Shown here: positions 27,229 to 36,964 of the stretch, piece by piece
Layout: each line of letters opens with the position of its first letter
Numbering within the stretch: the stretch's first letter is position 1
NCBI RefSeq assembly: GCF_003860135.1
Contig: NZ_RQYN01000019.1
Location: forward strand, 1-46,338
DNA: 46,338 nucleotides
DNA from: Tannerella forsythia
GTDB taxonomy: Bacteria; Bacteroidota; Bacteroidia; Bacteroidales; Tannerellaceae
Reading direction: 5' to 3'
The notes under the pieces: model-generated
Databases searched by the model: none
Told to the model about the DNA's origin: nothing
The model's input: only the letters and a program-made list of their open reading frames with translations
Made by a program: the position numbers and the translations under genes

Positions 27229-27987
27229 TCATGCGTGAATAAAAAGATCGTCCGGATAATCGATGTCAATCAGGGCGAGTCCTTCGGGTGGTGCGGACGT
27301 ACCGGCCCGGCAACGGTCTTTCGCTTCAATCAACCGGCGAAAATCATCGACACTGCGCTTACCTCGCCCTACCTCGAACATCGTACCAACAATGGCGCGC
27401 ACCATATTCCGCAAGAAACGATCGGCCTGAATCGTAAACACCCATCGCTCTCCGTCTTTCTCCCATCTGGCTTCGTCGATCCGACAGTTATTCGTCTTCA
27501 CGTCGGTATGCAACTTGCTGAAGCTCGTAAAATCCGTATAGTCGTACAAAGTTTTGGCCGCCTCGTTCATCGCCTCGAAGTCCATACCGCGCAACGACAT
27601 GCGACAAACGGCTTCGTAATCGAACGGATCTTTTTTTTCGGAGACGATATACTGATACCGGCGCAATAGGGCGTCGAACCGCGCATGCGCATCGGCACGT
27701 ACCGGAACAATCCGCTCTATCGCGATATCTTTGGGGAGCATGCGGTTCAGCTTACCCGCGAGTCGTTCCGTATCGTCCAAGGCTGTCGACACATCGAAAT
27801 GCGCCGCCATACGACGCGCATGCACACCGGCATCGGTACGTCCGGCACCCGTCAGCGGCACAGGATGGCGAAGCACCGTCTTCAAGACGTCCTCCACACA
27901 CTGCTGCACGCTCAACCCGTTCGGCTGACGCTGCCAACCGCAATAATTCGTTCCCTTATATGCCAACCAGATAAAATACCGATTCAT
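27229..27987 (-). CDS. truA: tRNA pseudouridine synthase A
   Basis: 252 residues from the ATG at 27987; the longer frame to 28017 would reach into the promoter. N-terminal NRYFIWLAYKGTNYCGWQRQ and catalytic Asp52 in GAGRTDAGVHA are TruA signatures, followed by DFTSFSKLHTD and FTIQADRFLRNMVRAIVGT. The enzyme makes pseudouridine at positions 38-40 of the anticodon stem-loop. It is first in a two-gene unit with the EamA transporter. Confidence 0.96.
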   Translation of the reverse strand: MNRYFIWLAYKGTNYCGWQRQPNGLSVQQCVEDVLKTVLRHPVPLTGAGRTDAGVHARRMAAHFDVSTALDDTERLAGKLNRMLPKDIAIERIVPVRADAHARFDALLRRYQYIVSEKKDPFDYEAVCRMSLRGMDFEAMNEAAKTLYDYTDFTSFSKLHTDVKTNNCRIDEARWEKDGERWVFTIQADRFLRNMVRAIVGTMFEVGRGKRSVDDFRRLIEAKDRCRAGTSAPPEGLALIDIDYPDDLFIHA

Positions 27988-28014
27988 ACGTTTTCTGTCT
28001 TCCGTAACGGGCGG

Positions 28015-28022
28015 CAAAGGTA
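28015..28022 (-). promoter_or_regulatory. -7 element of truA unit
   Basis: The minus strand reads TACCTTTG, 27 nt upstream of the truA ATG; it supports the shorter start. Confidence 0.65.
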
Positions 28023-28177
28023 CGAAAACCCTTTCCGTCCGCCATCATAAAAGTGAGTATAATAATGGGTATACGATATCAATCGCAATCAATACGATCC
28101 ATATCGGGAAAAGTTCTATTAAGTTGTTCGTAATGGAATGTAATAAACTTTATAACCCTATTCCTTTTGCTATTTGT

Positions 28178-28717
28178 TCAATATGTTATGTTGTATGAGA
28201 TTGTTTGCAATCCTTTATCGAATAGAAGACTTTCCACCAATTCAAGTTGATATTTTTTGGTTATGTTCTCAAATATTTTGACTCCTCCACCCAAGATTAT
28301 GGGATTGAGCTTTATCTTTAAGACATCTATTTCTTCATTTTCGAGGAGCCATCCCGCCAGTGTTCCCCCTCCACAAAGATAAATATCTGTTTCCGACGCT
28401 GCTTTTATTCGTTGGACTTCCTTCAGATCTATTTTTTTGATCTCCACCATATCGCTCTGGTTTTCAAACTTCAGAGTATTTGAGAATATATAATGCTTCA
28501 TGTGCATATAAATGGGAGACGGTTCTCCGGCTTTTGCTCCAAATTTATAACCAAATTCATACGTATTTCGTCCCATTATGACCGTCTTAAAAGACTCAAG
28601 TTCCTTTAAATACTTCTCAACCCCTTCGCTTTGGTAGATAAATCCACTCATATCTTCATTCATTCCAGAAATAAATCCATCAATGGAGCTTGCTACATAG
28701 TACACTATTTTCGCCAT
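28178..28717 (-). CDS. Dihydrofolate reductase-like (RibD C-terminal family) protein
   Basis: 179 residues. The opening MAKIVYYVASSIDGFISGMN, central VIMGRNTYEFGY and late DIYLCGGGTLAGWLL plus IILGGGVKIF are hallmarks of the RibD_C/DHFR-like NADPH-dependent reductases of the YyaP/YwjB type. The physiological substrate is unknown; true folate reduction is not implied. The gene is visibly more AT-rich than its neighbours. It sits next to a transposase fragment (28800-28922) and may have arrived by horizontal transfer. A TATCTTTG element lies 39 nt upstream. Confidence 0.88.
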   Translation of the reverse strand: MAKIVYYVASSIDGFISGMNEDMSGFIYQSEGVEKYLKELESFKTVIMGRNTYEFGYKFGAKAGEPSPIYMHMKHYIFSNTLKFENQSDMVEIKKIDLKEVQRIKAASETDIYLCGGGTLAGWLLENEEIDVLKIKLNPIILGGGVKIFENITKKYQLELVESLLFDKGLQTISYNITY

Positions 28718-28756
28718 GTTTGTATGTTTAGTTTTTGTTTGCTGTTAACGTAGTTG

Positions 28757-28764
28757 CAAAGATA
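28757..28764 (-). promoter_or_regulatory. -7 element of the DHFR-like gene
   Basis: The minus strand reads TATCTTTG, 39 nt upstream of the ATG at 28717. Confidence 0.6.
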
Positions 28765-28799
28765 AATAAATTAAAATTATTAGGAAGTAGTCGGCCAAG

Positions 28800-28922
28800 C
28801 AGTTTGTAACGCTTAGGCCCTAATAATCGTTGAAGCTCAACTGTTGAAAAACTTTTCTTGGTGCTTATGAACAAACAGATGGCTGTAACCCCATAATGAA
28901 ACGGCAATTTCGAACTACACAT
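28800..28922 (-). pseudogene. Fragment of IS1595-type transposase
   Basis: The minus strand encodes CSSKLPFHYGVTAICLFIST followed directly by KKSFSTVELQRLLGPKRYK. This resembles the region after the zinc ribbon of IS1595/ISXO2-family transposases, which typically reads KSFSxxELQRQLGHKRYxP. Similarity stops after KRYK. The zinc ribbon and the whole DDE catalytic core are absent, and no terminal inverted repeats were seen. It is therefore a decayed remnant of about 40 codons. The recognition is from memory of the family motif and needs a search. Confidence 0.55.
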
Positions 28923-28988
28923 AACAAAATAGAATCAAACGATTTAACACCCCTCACTCTTTTCACAGTGGATTTTCATTGGATATAA

Positions 28989-29669
28989 TCACATCAGTGA
29001 GACGTTCTGTGCCAACTTGCTGGCTTCGGTTACAATATCCGCCCTGAGCTGTACGAACGTTGAGCGATCTTCATAAAATGTAAGACTCCCGTCACGAACG
29101 ATCGAAATCGTATCTACGTAAGAAAACAAATGTTCCATGTCGTGCGAAGCCACAAAAACGGTATGCCCCAGTTTCCGGTATTCGTCGAGCAACGCCGTGA
29201 CAAATGCCGATGTGCGAAAATCTAACCCGTTAAACGGCTCGTCGAGTAACAGCACATCATTTTTTTGCATAAACAGTCCCATGAGATACAATTTCTTCAA
29301 CATACCGGTCGAATACGTATCGGCATATTCGTCAAGGGGCAATGCGAAGTACGTATTCAGTCGAGTAAGGTGTTCATCCTCCCACGGCAAGTCTCGGACC
29401 GTAACGTAAAAGTGCAGAAATTCTCGGCCGGTAATCATCGGATACATATACAATTCAGCCGGAAGATATCCCACGCGTAGATCGGAAGGAAAAAAGCGCT
29501 CCCCATCGAACGGAAGCAGTCCGGCCATACATTGAAACAAAGTCGTCTTCCCGGCTCCGTTCTCTCCCAGAAAGCCGTGAATCAACTCCGACGCATAAGA
29601 CTGCGAAATTTCTCGGAGCACGACTTTTCGTCCGTATCGCTGCCGGTTAATTTTCAGATCGAACATCAT
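28989..29669 (-). CDS. ABC transporter ATP-binding protein
   Basis: 226 residues, a single ABC domain. Walker A is GENGAGKT (35-42), the signature is YSTGMLKKL (starting 119, with the STG variant of LSGGQ), Walker B is VLLLDEPFNGLD (139-150) and the switch His is H176 in SHD. It powers the permease whose gene ends inside its start (23-bp overlap, 29647-29669), so the two are translated together. The second Met (29666) is an alternative start. Such two-gene Bacteroidetes exporters are often linked to antibiotic, lipid or peptide export; the substrate is unknown. Confidence 0.93.
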   Translation of the reverse strand: MMFDLKINRQRYGRKVVLREISQSYASELIHGFLGENGAGKTTLFQCMAGLLPFDGERFFPSDLRVGYLPAELYMYPMITGREFLHFYVTVRDLPWEDEHLTRLNTYFALPLDEYADTYSTGMLKKLYLMGLFMQKNDVLLLDEPFNGLDFRTSAFVTALLDEYRKLGHTVFVASHDMEHLFSYVDTISIVRDGSLTFYEDRSTFVQLRADIVTEASKLAQNVSLM

Positions 29670-30642
29670 ACAAGAAGACTTTCATTTTCCACACGGCTCC
29701 TCCAAACAGCAACGGAAGGAGCAATAAACACACAACAACAGCTACCGGAGATGCGGCGTATACGAAAGCTGGCACAAGCAGTCCCATCAACACCAGCATG
29801 AGCGAAAACAATATATTCGGATAACAGACATAAAACGCGTACATCAAAACAATATTTACATACAGAAAAACGAGTAACAAGGAAGCAAACAACAATGCGT
29901 CAGAAGGAAATACGACACACGAAACAGAAAGACACCAAACAGAAGGAATCAGCGAATAAAGAAGAACTTCCTTTGTCTTTCGCTTCATCAGAAACAAAGC
30001 ATTCGGATAGACGCAAAGATACTCCTTCGGATCATGGCGCATGTAATATGCCGAGAAGCACGGCAGGCAAACGGCTACCCCCATCATTACGGAAGCCATG
30101 TCGGGGTTATGATGTAGCAACGCGACAGCGTGAAGCACTAATGCGAATAGTATAATCCACCCAATTTCCGTTCTATACCCGGACACCCACTGATAAGCAG
30201 CCGAGAAAGGTAACCTGAATACACGCCGTCCCACAGCCGCCCCACCTCTCTTTCCATATTCCGACCGATAATAAGCCAATCCCAACACGACGGCTGTACC
30301 GAGTGTCGCTACCCAAACGCCTGTTAAGACGCTCCAGAAGAAAAACGGAATTGATAGAACCAGACATCTCACAAGACGGACAAGCAGATGAGATATATGC
30401 AGACTCTTCAATAGAAGCTCTTTTTCTGGACGAATACGGCAAAACCATCCTCCAACGAATACAAAAGCAGTCGTCGTCCATACATCATGCAAAACACTTG
30501 TCCTAATCGAAGCCTTTACGAGCATATAACAAAGTACACCAGCCGTTACAACAATTAATACCCTGAGGAGAAGAGGGAAAGCATGGAACAATCGCCAATG
30601 AGAGCGTGCTGTCAGACGAAGATATACGATGAGGCCGTTCAT
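29647..30642 (-). CDS. ABC transporter membrane protein
   Basis: 331 residues with about eight to ten hydrophobic segments, strongest at about 25-45, 110-128, 155-175, 180-200 and 235-310. The last third is nearly continuous membrane sequence. There is no ATPase motif, so it is the permease partner of the ATPase gene that overlaps its 3' end by 23 bp. The sequence is poorly conserved and does not match a named permease class that I can recognise. No TAnnTTTG element is clear upstream. Confidence 0.85.
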   Translation of the reverse strand: MNGLIVYLRLTARSHWRLFHAFPLLLRVLIVVTAGVLCYMLVKASIRTSVLHDVWTTTAFVFVGGWFCRIRPEKELLLKSLHISHLLVRLVRCLVLSIPFFFWSVLTGVWVATLGTAVVLGLAYYRSEYGKRGGAAVGRRVFRLPFSAAYQWVSGYRTEIGWIILFALVLHAVALLHHNPDMASVMMGVAVCLPCFSAYYMRHDPKEYLCVYPNALFLMKRKTKEVLLYSLIPSVWCLSVSCVVFPSDALLFASLLLVFLYVNIVLMYAFYVCYPNILFSLMLVLMGLLVPAFVYAASPVAVVVCLLLLPLLFGGAVWKMKVFLYDVRSEN

Positions 30643-30706
30643 TTCAGGATATTCTTTGATGAAAAGAACGTTATCCGCCCTGTCTTTATTTTACGATAAG
30701 CCCTGT

Positions 30707-30765
30707 TTTGTTCGTTTTTCGTTCTTCACTTTTCTCTTTTCACTTCTCCGTAATCACTAACTACT
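30707..30765. repeat. Low-complexity TTTTCACTT-type intergenic segment
   Basis: Consists of slightly varied TTCGTTTTTC, TTCACTTTTC and CTTTTCACTT blocks plus a CGTAAT. The same blocks recur at 32921-33034. Non-coding. Confidence 0.5.
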
Positions 30766-30775
30766 GTTTTTTTCG

Positions 30776-30783
30776 TATGTTTG
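30776..30783 (+). promoter_or_regulatory. -7 element of TonB receptor gene
   Basis: TATGTTTG, matching TAnnTTTG, about 37 nt before the first and 64 nt before the second candidate ATG. Confidence 0.6.
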
Positions 30784-30847
30784 TCTCACAATAAAAACAA
30801 AGACATTTTACAATCATCCCATGGGACATCATTCAAAAAATGACTAT

Positions 30848-32746
30848 ATGAAACAGGTAGCATACCTATTTATCGGCTTTATAGCCGGTATTTCGACCGT
30901 CTGCGCAGCCAAAAACGGAACGGCTGCAACACTTCAGACACCGCAAAAAAACTCGTTGACAAGAGATACGATCCATCTGGACGAAGTGATTGTAACCGGT
31001 TCGAGGGTTCCCATCTTGCGCGATATGATGCCTATTCCGGTCAGCGTCGTAGGCCGTCAGAGCCTCGAACAAAGCGGCGAGACGCCCCTTCTCCCGACGC
31101 TTATGCAACAAGTGCCAGGGCTGTTCGTTACATCGCGGGGTATGTCAGGCTACGGCGTGTCGGCCGGTTCGGCGGGTGCCATCAGTCTGCGCGGTTTCGC
31201 CGGAAGCGCGGGACGGGTACTGATACTCATCGACGGTCACCCGCAATACGCTTCGATTTTCGGGCACCCGATTGCCGACGCTTACATTGCCTCAGACGCT
31301 GAACGCGTCGAAGTCTCGCGCGGTCCGGCATCGGTACTATACGGGTCGAACGCGATGGGTGGCGCCATCAACATCATCACGCGCCAAACAACCGGTGAGG
31401 GGAATCACCTGCGGGCACGGCTGTCGGGCGGATCGTACGGCACACAACGCTACATGCTTAACAACAGCTACCGGACAGGACGCTTCGGAGGGGTTATCGG
31501 CGGAAATTACGAACGCTCGGACGGGCACCGAAAGAATTCCTTCTACGAGTCGTTGAGCGGTTTTGCCAAAGCGGGTTACACTTTAAACGACGAATGGCAA
31601 CTGACGGCCAACGTGAACCTCGTCCGCTTCAAGGCCGATAATCCGGGAACGATCAGCCGCCCCATGCTCGACGGGACGGTCGACATCGTGCGCGGGATGT
31701 CCGGTCTCTCGCTCGAAAACCAATATGCCAAGACGCGGGGCGCCGTCAATTTCTATTATAACTGGGGGAATCATACGATCAACGACGGCTATTTCGAAGG
31801 CGGAACGCCACAACCTTACCTCTTCCACTCGACCGATTACATGGGGGGAGTCAATCTCTATCAGGCCGTCCATCCATTCGAGGGTAACACGGTGACCGGA
31901 GGCTTTGACGTCAAACTCTACGGCGGTAACGCCTACCGCACCCCCCAAACGGAAATCTATGCCGATCATAAAAAGTTGTACGAACTTGCGGGTTATGTCT
32001 TTGTTCAGCAGCAAATCCGTCGTTTGATGCTGCATGCAGGACTCCGCCTCGAACACCATAAACTCTACGGCAGCGAATGGGTACCGCAAGCAGGCGTCTC
32101 ATTCAGAGCCGCCCCGCAAACGCATTTGAAACTTTCCGTTTCAAAAGGGTTTCGGTCACCGAACATCCGCGAGTTGTACATGTACGTACCGGCCAATGAA
32201 AAGCTGCTGCCCGAACGTAGTCTGAGCTATGATTTTACGGTATCGCAACGGCTTTTGGAGAATCGTCTGTCGATGGAAATGAGTCTCTTTTGGACAAAGG
32301 GCGACAACATCGTGCAAGTCGTCCGTGTAGAAGGACGGCCGCAAAATCAAAACGCCGGCGAGTTCATCCACAAAGGCCTCGAATTCGGGTTTCACTGGCA
32401 TATTCTGCACAATCTTCGCCTAAACGGGAATTACAGCTATCTGCACATGGACAAACCCATCACCGGAGCGCCACGCAACAAACTGTACACGGCCCTGACA
32501 TACGCCCCCGGCCGATTCACGTTCAACGCCGGAGTACAGACGATCGAAAAACTTTACCTCTCGACCGGCGAAAAGGCGCAAACAAGCGATTATACGCTCG
32601 TCGACGCACGCGCCGCCTACCGTCCGCTGAAATGGGCGGAAGTATTCGTAAAAGGAGACAACCTCCTCTCACGAAGCTACGAAACCATGCTCGGCTTCCC
32701 CATGCCCGGCGTCACGTGGATGGCAGGTGTTATACTCGACTTGTAA
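30848..32746 (+). CDS. TonB-dependent outer-membrane receptor
   Basis: 632 residues from the ATG at 30848, which begins a signal peptide (MKQVAYLFIGFIAGISTVCA). An ATG at 30821 adds nine hydrophilic residues and cannot be excluded. After a TonB-box-like DEVIVTGS comes the plug domain with PTLMQQVPGLFVTSRG, ISLRGFAG, VLILIDGHPQYAS and RVEVSRGPASVLYGSNAMGG. A 22-strand-type barrel follows, ending GVTWMAGVILDL. Plug and length match receptors for siderophores, haem or cobalamin (BtuB/CirA class). The ligand is not determined. No SusD or periplasmic binding protein lies beside it. Confidence 0.94.
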   Translation: MKQVAYLFIGFIAGISTVCAAKNGTAATLQTPQKNSLTRDTIHLDEVIVTGSRVPILRDMMPIPVSVVGRQSLEQSGETPLLPTLMQQVPGLFVTSRGMSGYGVSAGSAGAISLRGFAGSAGRVLILIDGHPQYASIFGHPIADAYIASDAERVEVSRGPASVLYGSNAMGGAINIITRQTTGEGNHLRARLSGGSYGTQRYMLNNSYRTGRFGGVIGGNYERSDGHRKNSFYESLSGFAKAGYTLNDEWQLTANVNLVRFKADNPGTISRPMLDGTVDIVRGMSGLSLENQYAKTRGAVNFYYNWGNHTINDGYFEGGTPQPYLFHSTDYMGGVNLYQAVHPFEGNTVTGGFDVKLYGGNAYRTPQTEIYADHKKLYELAGYVFVQQQIRRLMLHAGLRLEHHKLYGSEWVPQAGVSFRAAPQTHLKLSVSKGFRSPNIRELYMYVPANEKLLPERSLSYDFTVSQRLLENRLSMEMSLFWTKGDNIVQVVRVEGRPQNQNAGEFIHKGLEFGFHWHILHNLRLNGNYSYLHMDKPITGAPRNKLYTALTYAPGRFTFNAGVQTIEKLYLSTGEKAQTSDYTLVDARAAYRPLKWAEVFVKGDNLLSRSYETMLGFPMPGVTWMAGVILDL

Positions 32747-32777
32747 AGAACGGAATACACATTAAATCAATGCAAAA

Positions 32778-32810
32778 GGGTATGCCGGTACATTGCGTTT
32801 GGGCATACCC
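32778..32810 (+). terminator. Possible terminator of TonB receptor gene
   Basis: A 9-bp perfect stem with a 15-nt loop lies 32 nt after the stop codon. There is no T tract, so factor-dependent termination or mere 3' protection are alternatives. Confidence 0.4.
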
Positions 32811-33114
32811 TCTTACGTATATGTAAGAGTACTGTTATATCTACAGAATGGTTAATCCGAAAGCTGATAGCTAACCGTTATTCTTTACTACTCTGACTAC
32901 CTTTACTACTTTGCTCCATTTTTCACTCTTCGTTTTTCACTTTTCACTTACTTGTGTTCGTAATTCGTAATTTGTCATTCGTAATTATTCGTCAGCCAAC
33001 AACTCAACACTTAAACATTTCAACAACTCAATGCTCGAAACGCATCCCGATTATTGGGGATAAAACGACAAAAAATCCACAGAATTAGGGATTGCGGAGT
33101 ACTATCGGCGACTC

Positions 33115-33122
33115 TAACTTTG
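33115..33122 (+). promoter_or_regulatory. -7 element of flavodoxin unit
   Basis: TAACTTTG, 29 nt upstream of the ATG, with an ATTG about 20 nt further upstream. Confidence 0.65.
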
Positions 33123-33151
33123 CATTCGAAATTTAAACGATAAAAAAAGAC

Positions 33152-33646
33152 ATGGGAAAAACAGCCATTATTTACGGTTCTACGACAGGTACGACCGAAG
33201 ACATTGCAGGCCGCATAGCCTCACAGATGAACGTTGCAAGTGAAGACGTGTACGAAGTAGCCAAAATCACGGCAGCCGACGTAGCTCAATACGACATGCT
33301 GCTGCTGGGTTGCTCCACTTGGGGAGCCGGCGATTTGCAGGACGATTGGTATGACGGACTGGAAACGCTCAAGCAAGCCGATCTGGCAGGTAAGAAAATC
33401 GGCCTCTTCGGTACGGGTGATTCGTCTTCCTATTCCGATACGTTCTGCAGTGCGCTGGGCGTGATTTACGAAGGACTGAAATCGTCGGGAGCGACGTTCG
33501 TCGGACAAGTCGATCCGTCCGAATATACGTTCGATAGTTCCGAAGCCGTGGTAGACGGACAGTTCATCGGTCTGCCGATCGACGAAGAGAACGAGCCGAA
33601 CAAAACGGACGACCGCATCAGCCGCTGGATTGCCTCTCTGAAATAA
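33152..33646 (+). CDS. fldA: Flavodoxin
   Basis: 164 residues, the long-chain type. The FMN phosphate loop is GSTTGTTEDIA (9-19), the ring-binding loops are GCSTWGAGDLQDDWYD and FGTGDSSSYSDTFCSAL, and the long-chain insertion is present. It is a cytoplasmic low-potential electron carrier that can replace ferredoxin, for example with pyruvate:ferredoxin oxidoreductase. It is followed 11 nt later by a DUF2023 gene, a pairing often seen in Bacteroidales. Confidence 0.96.
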   Translation: MGKTAIIYGSTTGTTEDIAGRIASQMNVASEDVYEVAKITAADVAQYDMLLLGCSTWGAGDLQDDWYDGLETLKQADLAGKKIGLFGTGDSSSYSDTFCSALGVIYEGLKSSGATFVGQVDPSEYTFDSSEAVVDGQFIGLPIDEENEPNKTDDRISRWIASLK

Positions 33647-33657
33647 GACATACCGCG

Positions 33658-34026
33658 ATGGAACGGACGGGAGTGTTGCCGGGCGAGATCAGAGTCTTGC
33701 ATAATCATATCTACGAATACAAGAAAGGCGTGCGAAATCTCGTGCTCTTCACCATGAACGAGCGCTACCTGACGCTCGCACGCGAACGACTCGAACGACA
33801 AAACATTCCTTACCTCGTTCAACGCGCAGGGAGAAACAACATCAATCTTTACTTCGGGCAGCCGGAATGTCTGGAGACGATCAGCACGTTTGTCGGGCGT
33901 CCCCTGAACCGGCTTACCCCCGAAGAAGATTTTATCCTCGGAGCGCTTCTGGGCTACAACATCTGCGAGCAATGCAAGCGCTTCTGCTCAAAGAAAAAAG
34001 ATTCCTGTGAGGCCGAACGGGCATAA
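33658..34026 (+). CDS. DUF2023 family protein
   Basis: 122 residues. The text VLHNHIYEYKKGVRNLVLFT near the N-terminus and RNNINLYFG plus LTPEEDFILGALLGYNICEQ near the C-terminus are characteristic of DUF2023. The C-terminal end has three close Cys (CEQCKRFC) and a later one, which could bind metal or an Fe-S cluster. It is soluble. The gene is 11 nt downstream of flavodoxin and presumably co-transcribed. The molecular role is unknown; a link to flavodoxin function or iron state is inferred from synteny. Confidence 0.88.
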   Translation: MERTGVLPGEIRVLHNHIYEYKKGVRNLVLFTMNERYLTLARERLERQNIPYLVQRAGRNNINLYFGQPECLETISTFVGRPLNRLTPEEDFILGALLGYNICEQCKRFCSKKKDSCEAERA

Positions 34027-34108
34027 AACGAGCCCGGACGCGGATACCACCGCAAGCGCTCCCCGAACATGCCGACCGGCAAAGGTTGCGGAAGTGCATT
34101 TTTTGCCC

Positions 34109-34116
34109 TATATTTG
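34109..34116 (+). promoter_or_regulatory. -7 element of eno
   Basis: TATATTTG, 30 nt upstream of the enolase ATG. Confidence 0.7.
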
Positions 34117-34134
34117 TCGGCTGAAAACAATTAA

Positions 34135-35427
<1,293 letters not shown>

Positions 35428-35462
35428 ATTTCTTTTACAAATAAATCATACTTTATGGAAAG

Positions 35463-35490
35463 AGCGCCTTTGTGAAAAGGCGCTTTTTTT
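35463..35490 (+). terminator. Rho-independent terminator of eno
   Basis: A perfect 8-bp GC-rich stem (35463-35470 with 35477-35484) and 6-nt loop are followed by six or seven T. Confidence 0.92.
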
Positions 35491-35557
35491 GTGTACTTCT
35501 TTCCCGATTCATCATGCGGAGAATGAGTGCTTGTCGCTCTCCTCGACCGATACGATA

Positions 35558-36940
35558 CTACGCGTTACGTCTTAGCTGTTCCACATACCGGTCGACCTTC
35601 AGCATCTCTGCCGGTATATCGAGACGCTGCGGACAGTGCGGGTTGCATTGGCCGCAAGTCGTACAATGATCAGCCTGACGTTGCCTTTCCACCCTGCGGT
35701 CGTACCCGACCAGAAACGCATGCCTCGCTCTACGATAATGCTCGTCGTGTATGTTTTCCGAGAAGTTGCCTTCGTTCAGGCATTTATTATAATACGTAAA
35801 GATTCCGGGAATATCCAGCCCGTAAGGACACGGCATGCAGTACTGGCAGGCGTTGCACTGAATAAGCGGGTATTTCAACATAGTCAGAGCCACCTCTTCC
35901 AGCATCGCGCGTTCCTTATCGTTCAACGGACGGAGCGGCGAATAGGTGCGTATGTTTTCCTGCAAATGTTCCATATACGTCATGCCGCTGAGCACGGTCA
36001 ACACATCCGGTTCCGAGCCCGCGAAACGAAATGCCCAGGATGCCGTACTCGCTTCGGGGTCCATGGAGCGCAGCAGTTCCGTAGAGAGACCGTTGAGACT
36101 GGCCAGCCTTCCACCCAGAAGGGGTTCCATGATAATGGACGGGATGTTGCGTTTCTTCAGCTCGCCGTAAAGGTATTCGGCATTCGTGTTCGACGGATTT
36201 ACTTCTTTCGCGTGTTTCCAATCGACGTAATTCAGCTGGATCTGCACAAAGTCCCACTTGCATTCGTCGTGGCGCGACAGCAAATAATCGAATACTTCGA
36301 TGTCGCCGTGATACGAAAATCCCAGATTACGGATGCGTCCGGCTTCACGTTCTTCCAGCAGAAAATCGAGCATTCCGTTATCGAGGTAGCGACCTTTGAG
36401 CGCCTCCATCCCTCCCAGCCCGATAGCGTGCAGGAGCAAATAGTCGATATAGTCGACTTGTAAATACTTGAACGAATTGTGATAAATTTCGAGTGATGCT
36501 TCCCGGCTCCATGTGTCCGGCGAGAAGTTCGAGAGCTTCGTCGCGATGAAATATTTGTCGCGCGGGTGACGGCTGAGAGCAATCCCCATCGCCTGCTCCG
36601 ACATCCCTTTACAGTAAGCGGGCGACGTATCGAAATAATTCACGCCGTGTTCAATAGCATAGTCCGTCAGACGATTAACCATCTCTTGATCGATATCATT
36701 TTCCGACTCCCGCGCGCTCTCGTTACTCAAGGTCGGCAGACGCATACATCCGTATCCGAGAAGCGAAACTCTGTCGCCGGTGTTGGGATTCGTGCGGTAC
36801 GTCATCTGGTCGGTCGGTACTTCGCCGACCGTTCTACGCGGTTGTTTTTGATTCGTGCATCCGTAAAGCGCCGCGGTCGAGGCTGCCGTTCCGCCAAGCA
36901 CCTTGATAAAATCTCTTCGATTGAGCTGATTCTTTTTCAT
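35558..36940 (-). CDS. Exported aldo/keto reductase with 4Fe-4S ferredoxin domain
   Basis: 460 residues. The N-terminus has a twin-arginine-type motif NRRDFIKVLGG (R8-R9) and a lipobox-like LYGC (C28), so export through Tat and possibly lipid anchoring are predicted. The aldo/keto reductase barrel (about 45-330) shows HGVNYFDTSPAYCKGMSEQA and DYIDYLLLHAIGLGG. The C-terminal domain holds cysteine clusters CNACQYCMPCPYGLDIP and CTTCGQCNPHCPQRLDIP, typical of two [4Fe-4S] centres. The gene follows a membrane polyferredoxin gene by 24 nt, suggesting that electrons from that protein reach this reductase outside the cytoplasm. The substrate is unknown. Confidence 0.92.
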   Translation of the reverse strand: MKKNQLNRRDFIKVLGGTAASTAALYGCTNQKQPRRTVGEVPTDQMTYRTNPNTGDRVSLLGYGCMRLPTLSNESARESENDIDQEMVNRLTDYAIEHGVNYFDTSPAYCKGMSEQAMGIALSRHPRDKYFIATKLSNFSPDTWSREASLEIYHNSFKYLQVDYIDYLLLHAIGLGGMEALKGRYLDNGMLDFLLEEREAGRIRNLGFSYHGDIEVFDYLLSRHDECKWDFVQIQLNYVDWKHAKEVNPSNTNAEYLYGELKKRNIPSIIMEPLLGGRLASLNGLSTELLRSMDPEASTASWAFRFAGSEPDVLTVLSGMTYMEHLQENIRTYSPLRPLNDKERAMLEEVALTMLKYPLIQCNACQYCMPCPYGLDIPGIFTYYNKCLNEGNFSENIHDEHYRRARHAFLVGYDRRVERQRQADHCTTCGQCNPHCPQRLDIPAEMLKVDRYVEQLRRNA

Positions 36941-36964
36941 TTTGATTACTGTTTGAAATGAACA

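Larger units (their letters stand above)
32747..33151. other. Intergenic region with hairpin, low-complexity repeats and promoter
   Basis: 405 bp with no supported gene. It contains a hairpin after the TonB gene (9-bp stem GGGTATGCC/GGCATACCC, 32778-32810, without a T run). It also contains a GCTGATAGCT block at 32863, degenerate TTTTTCAC, ATTCGTAAT, CAGCCAACAA and CAACTCAAC blocks (32921-33034), and the flavodoxin promoter at 33115-33122. Confidence 0.65.

Noticed and set aside
32290-32826. 178-codon ORF overlapping the TonB receptor
   Set aside because: Out-of-frame shadow, Arg-rich, inside a well-supported gene.
35636-36463. 275-codon ORF antisense to the aldo/keto reductase
   Set aside because: Antisense shadow; the minus-strand reading has clear catalytic and Fe-S motifs.
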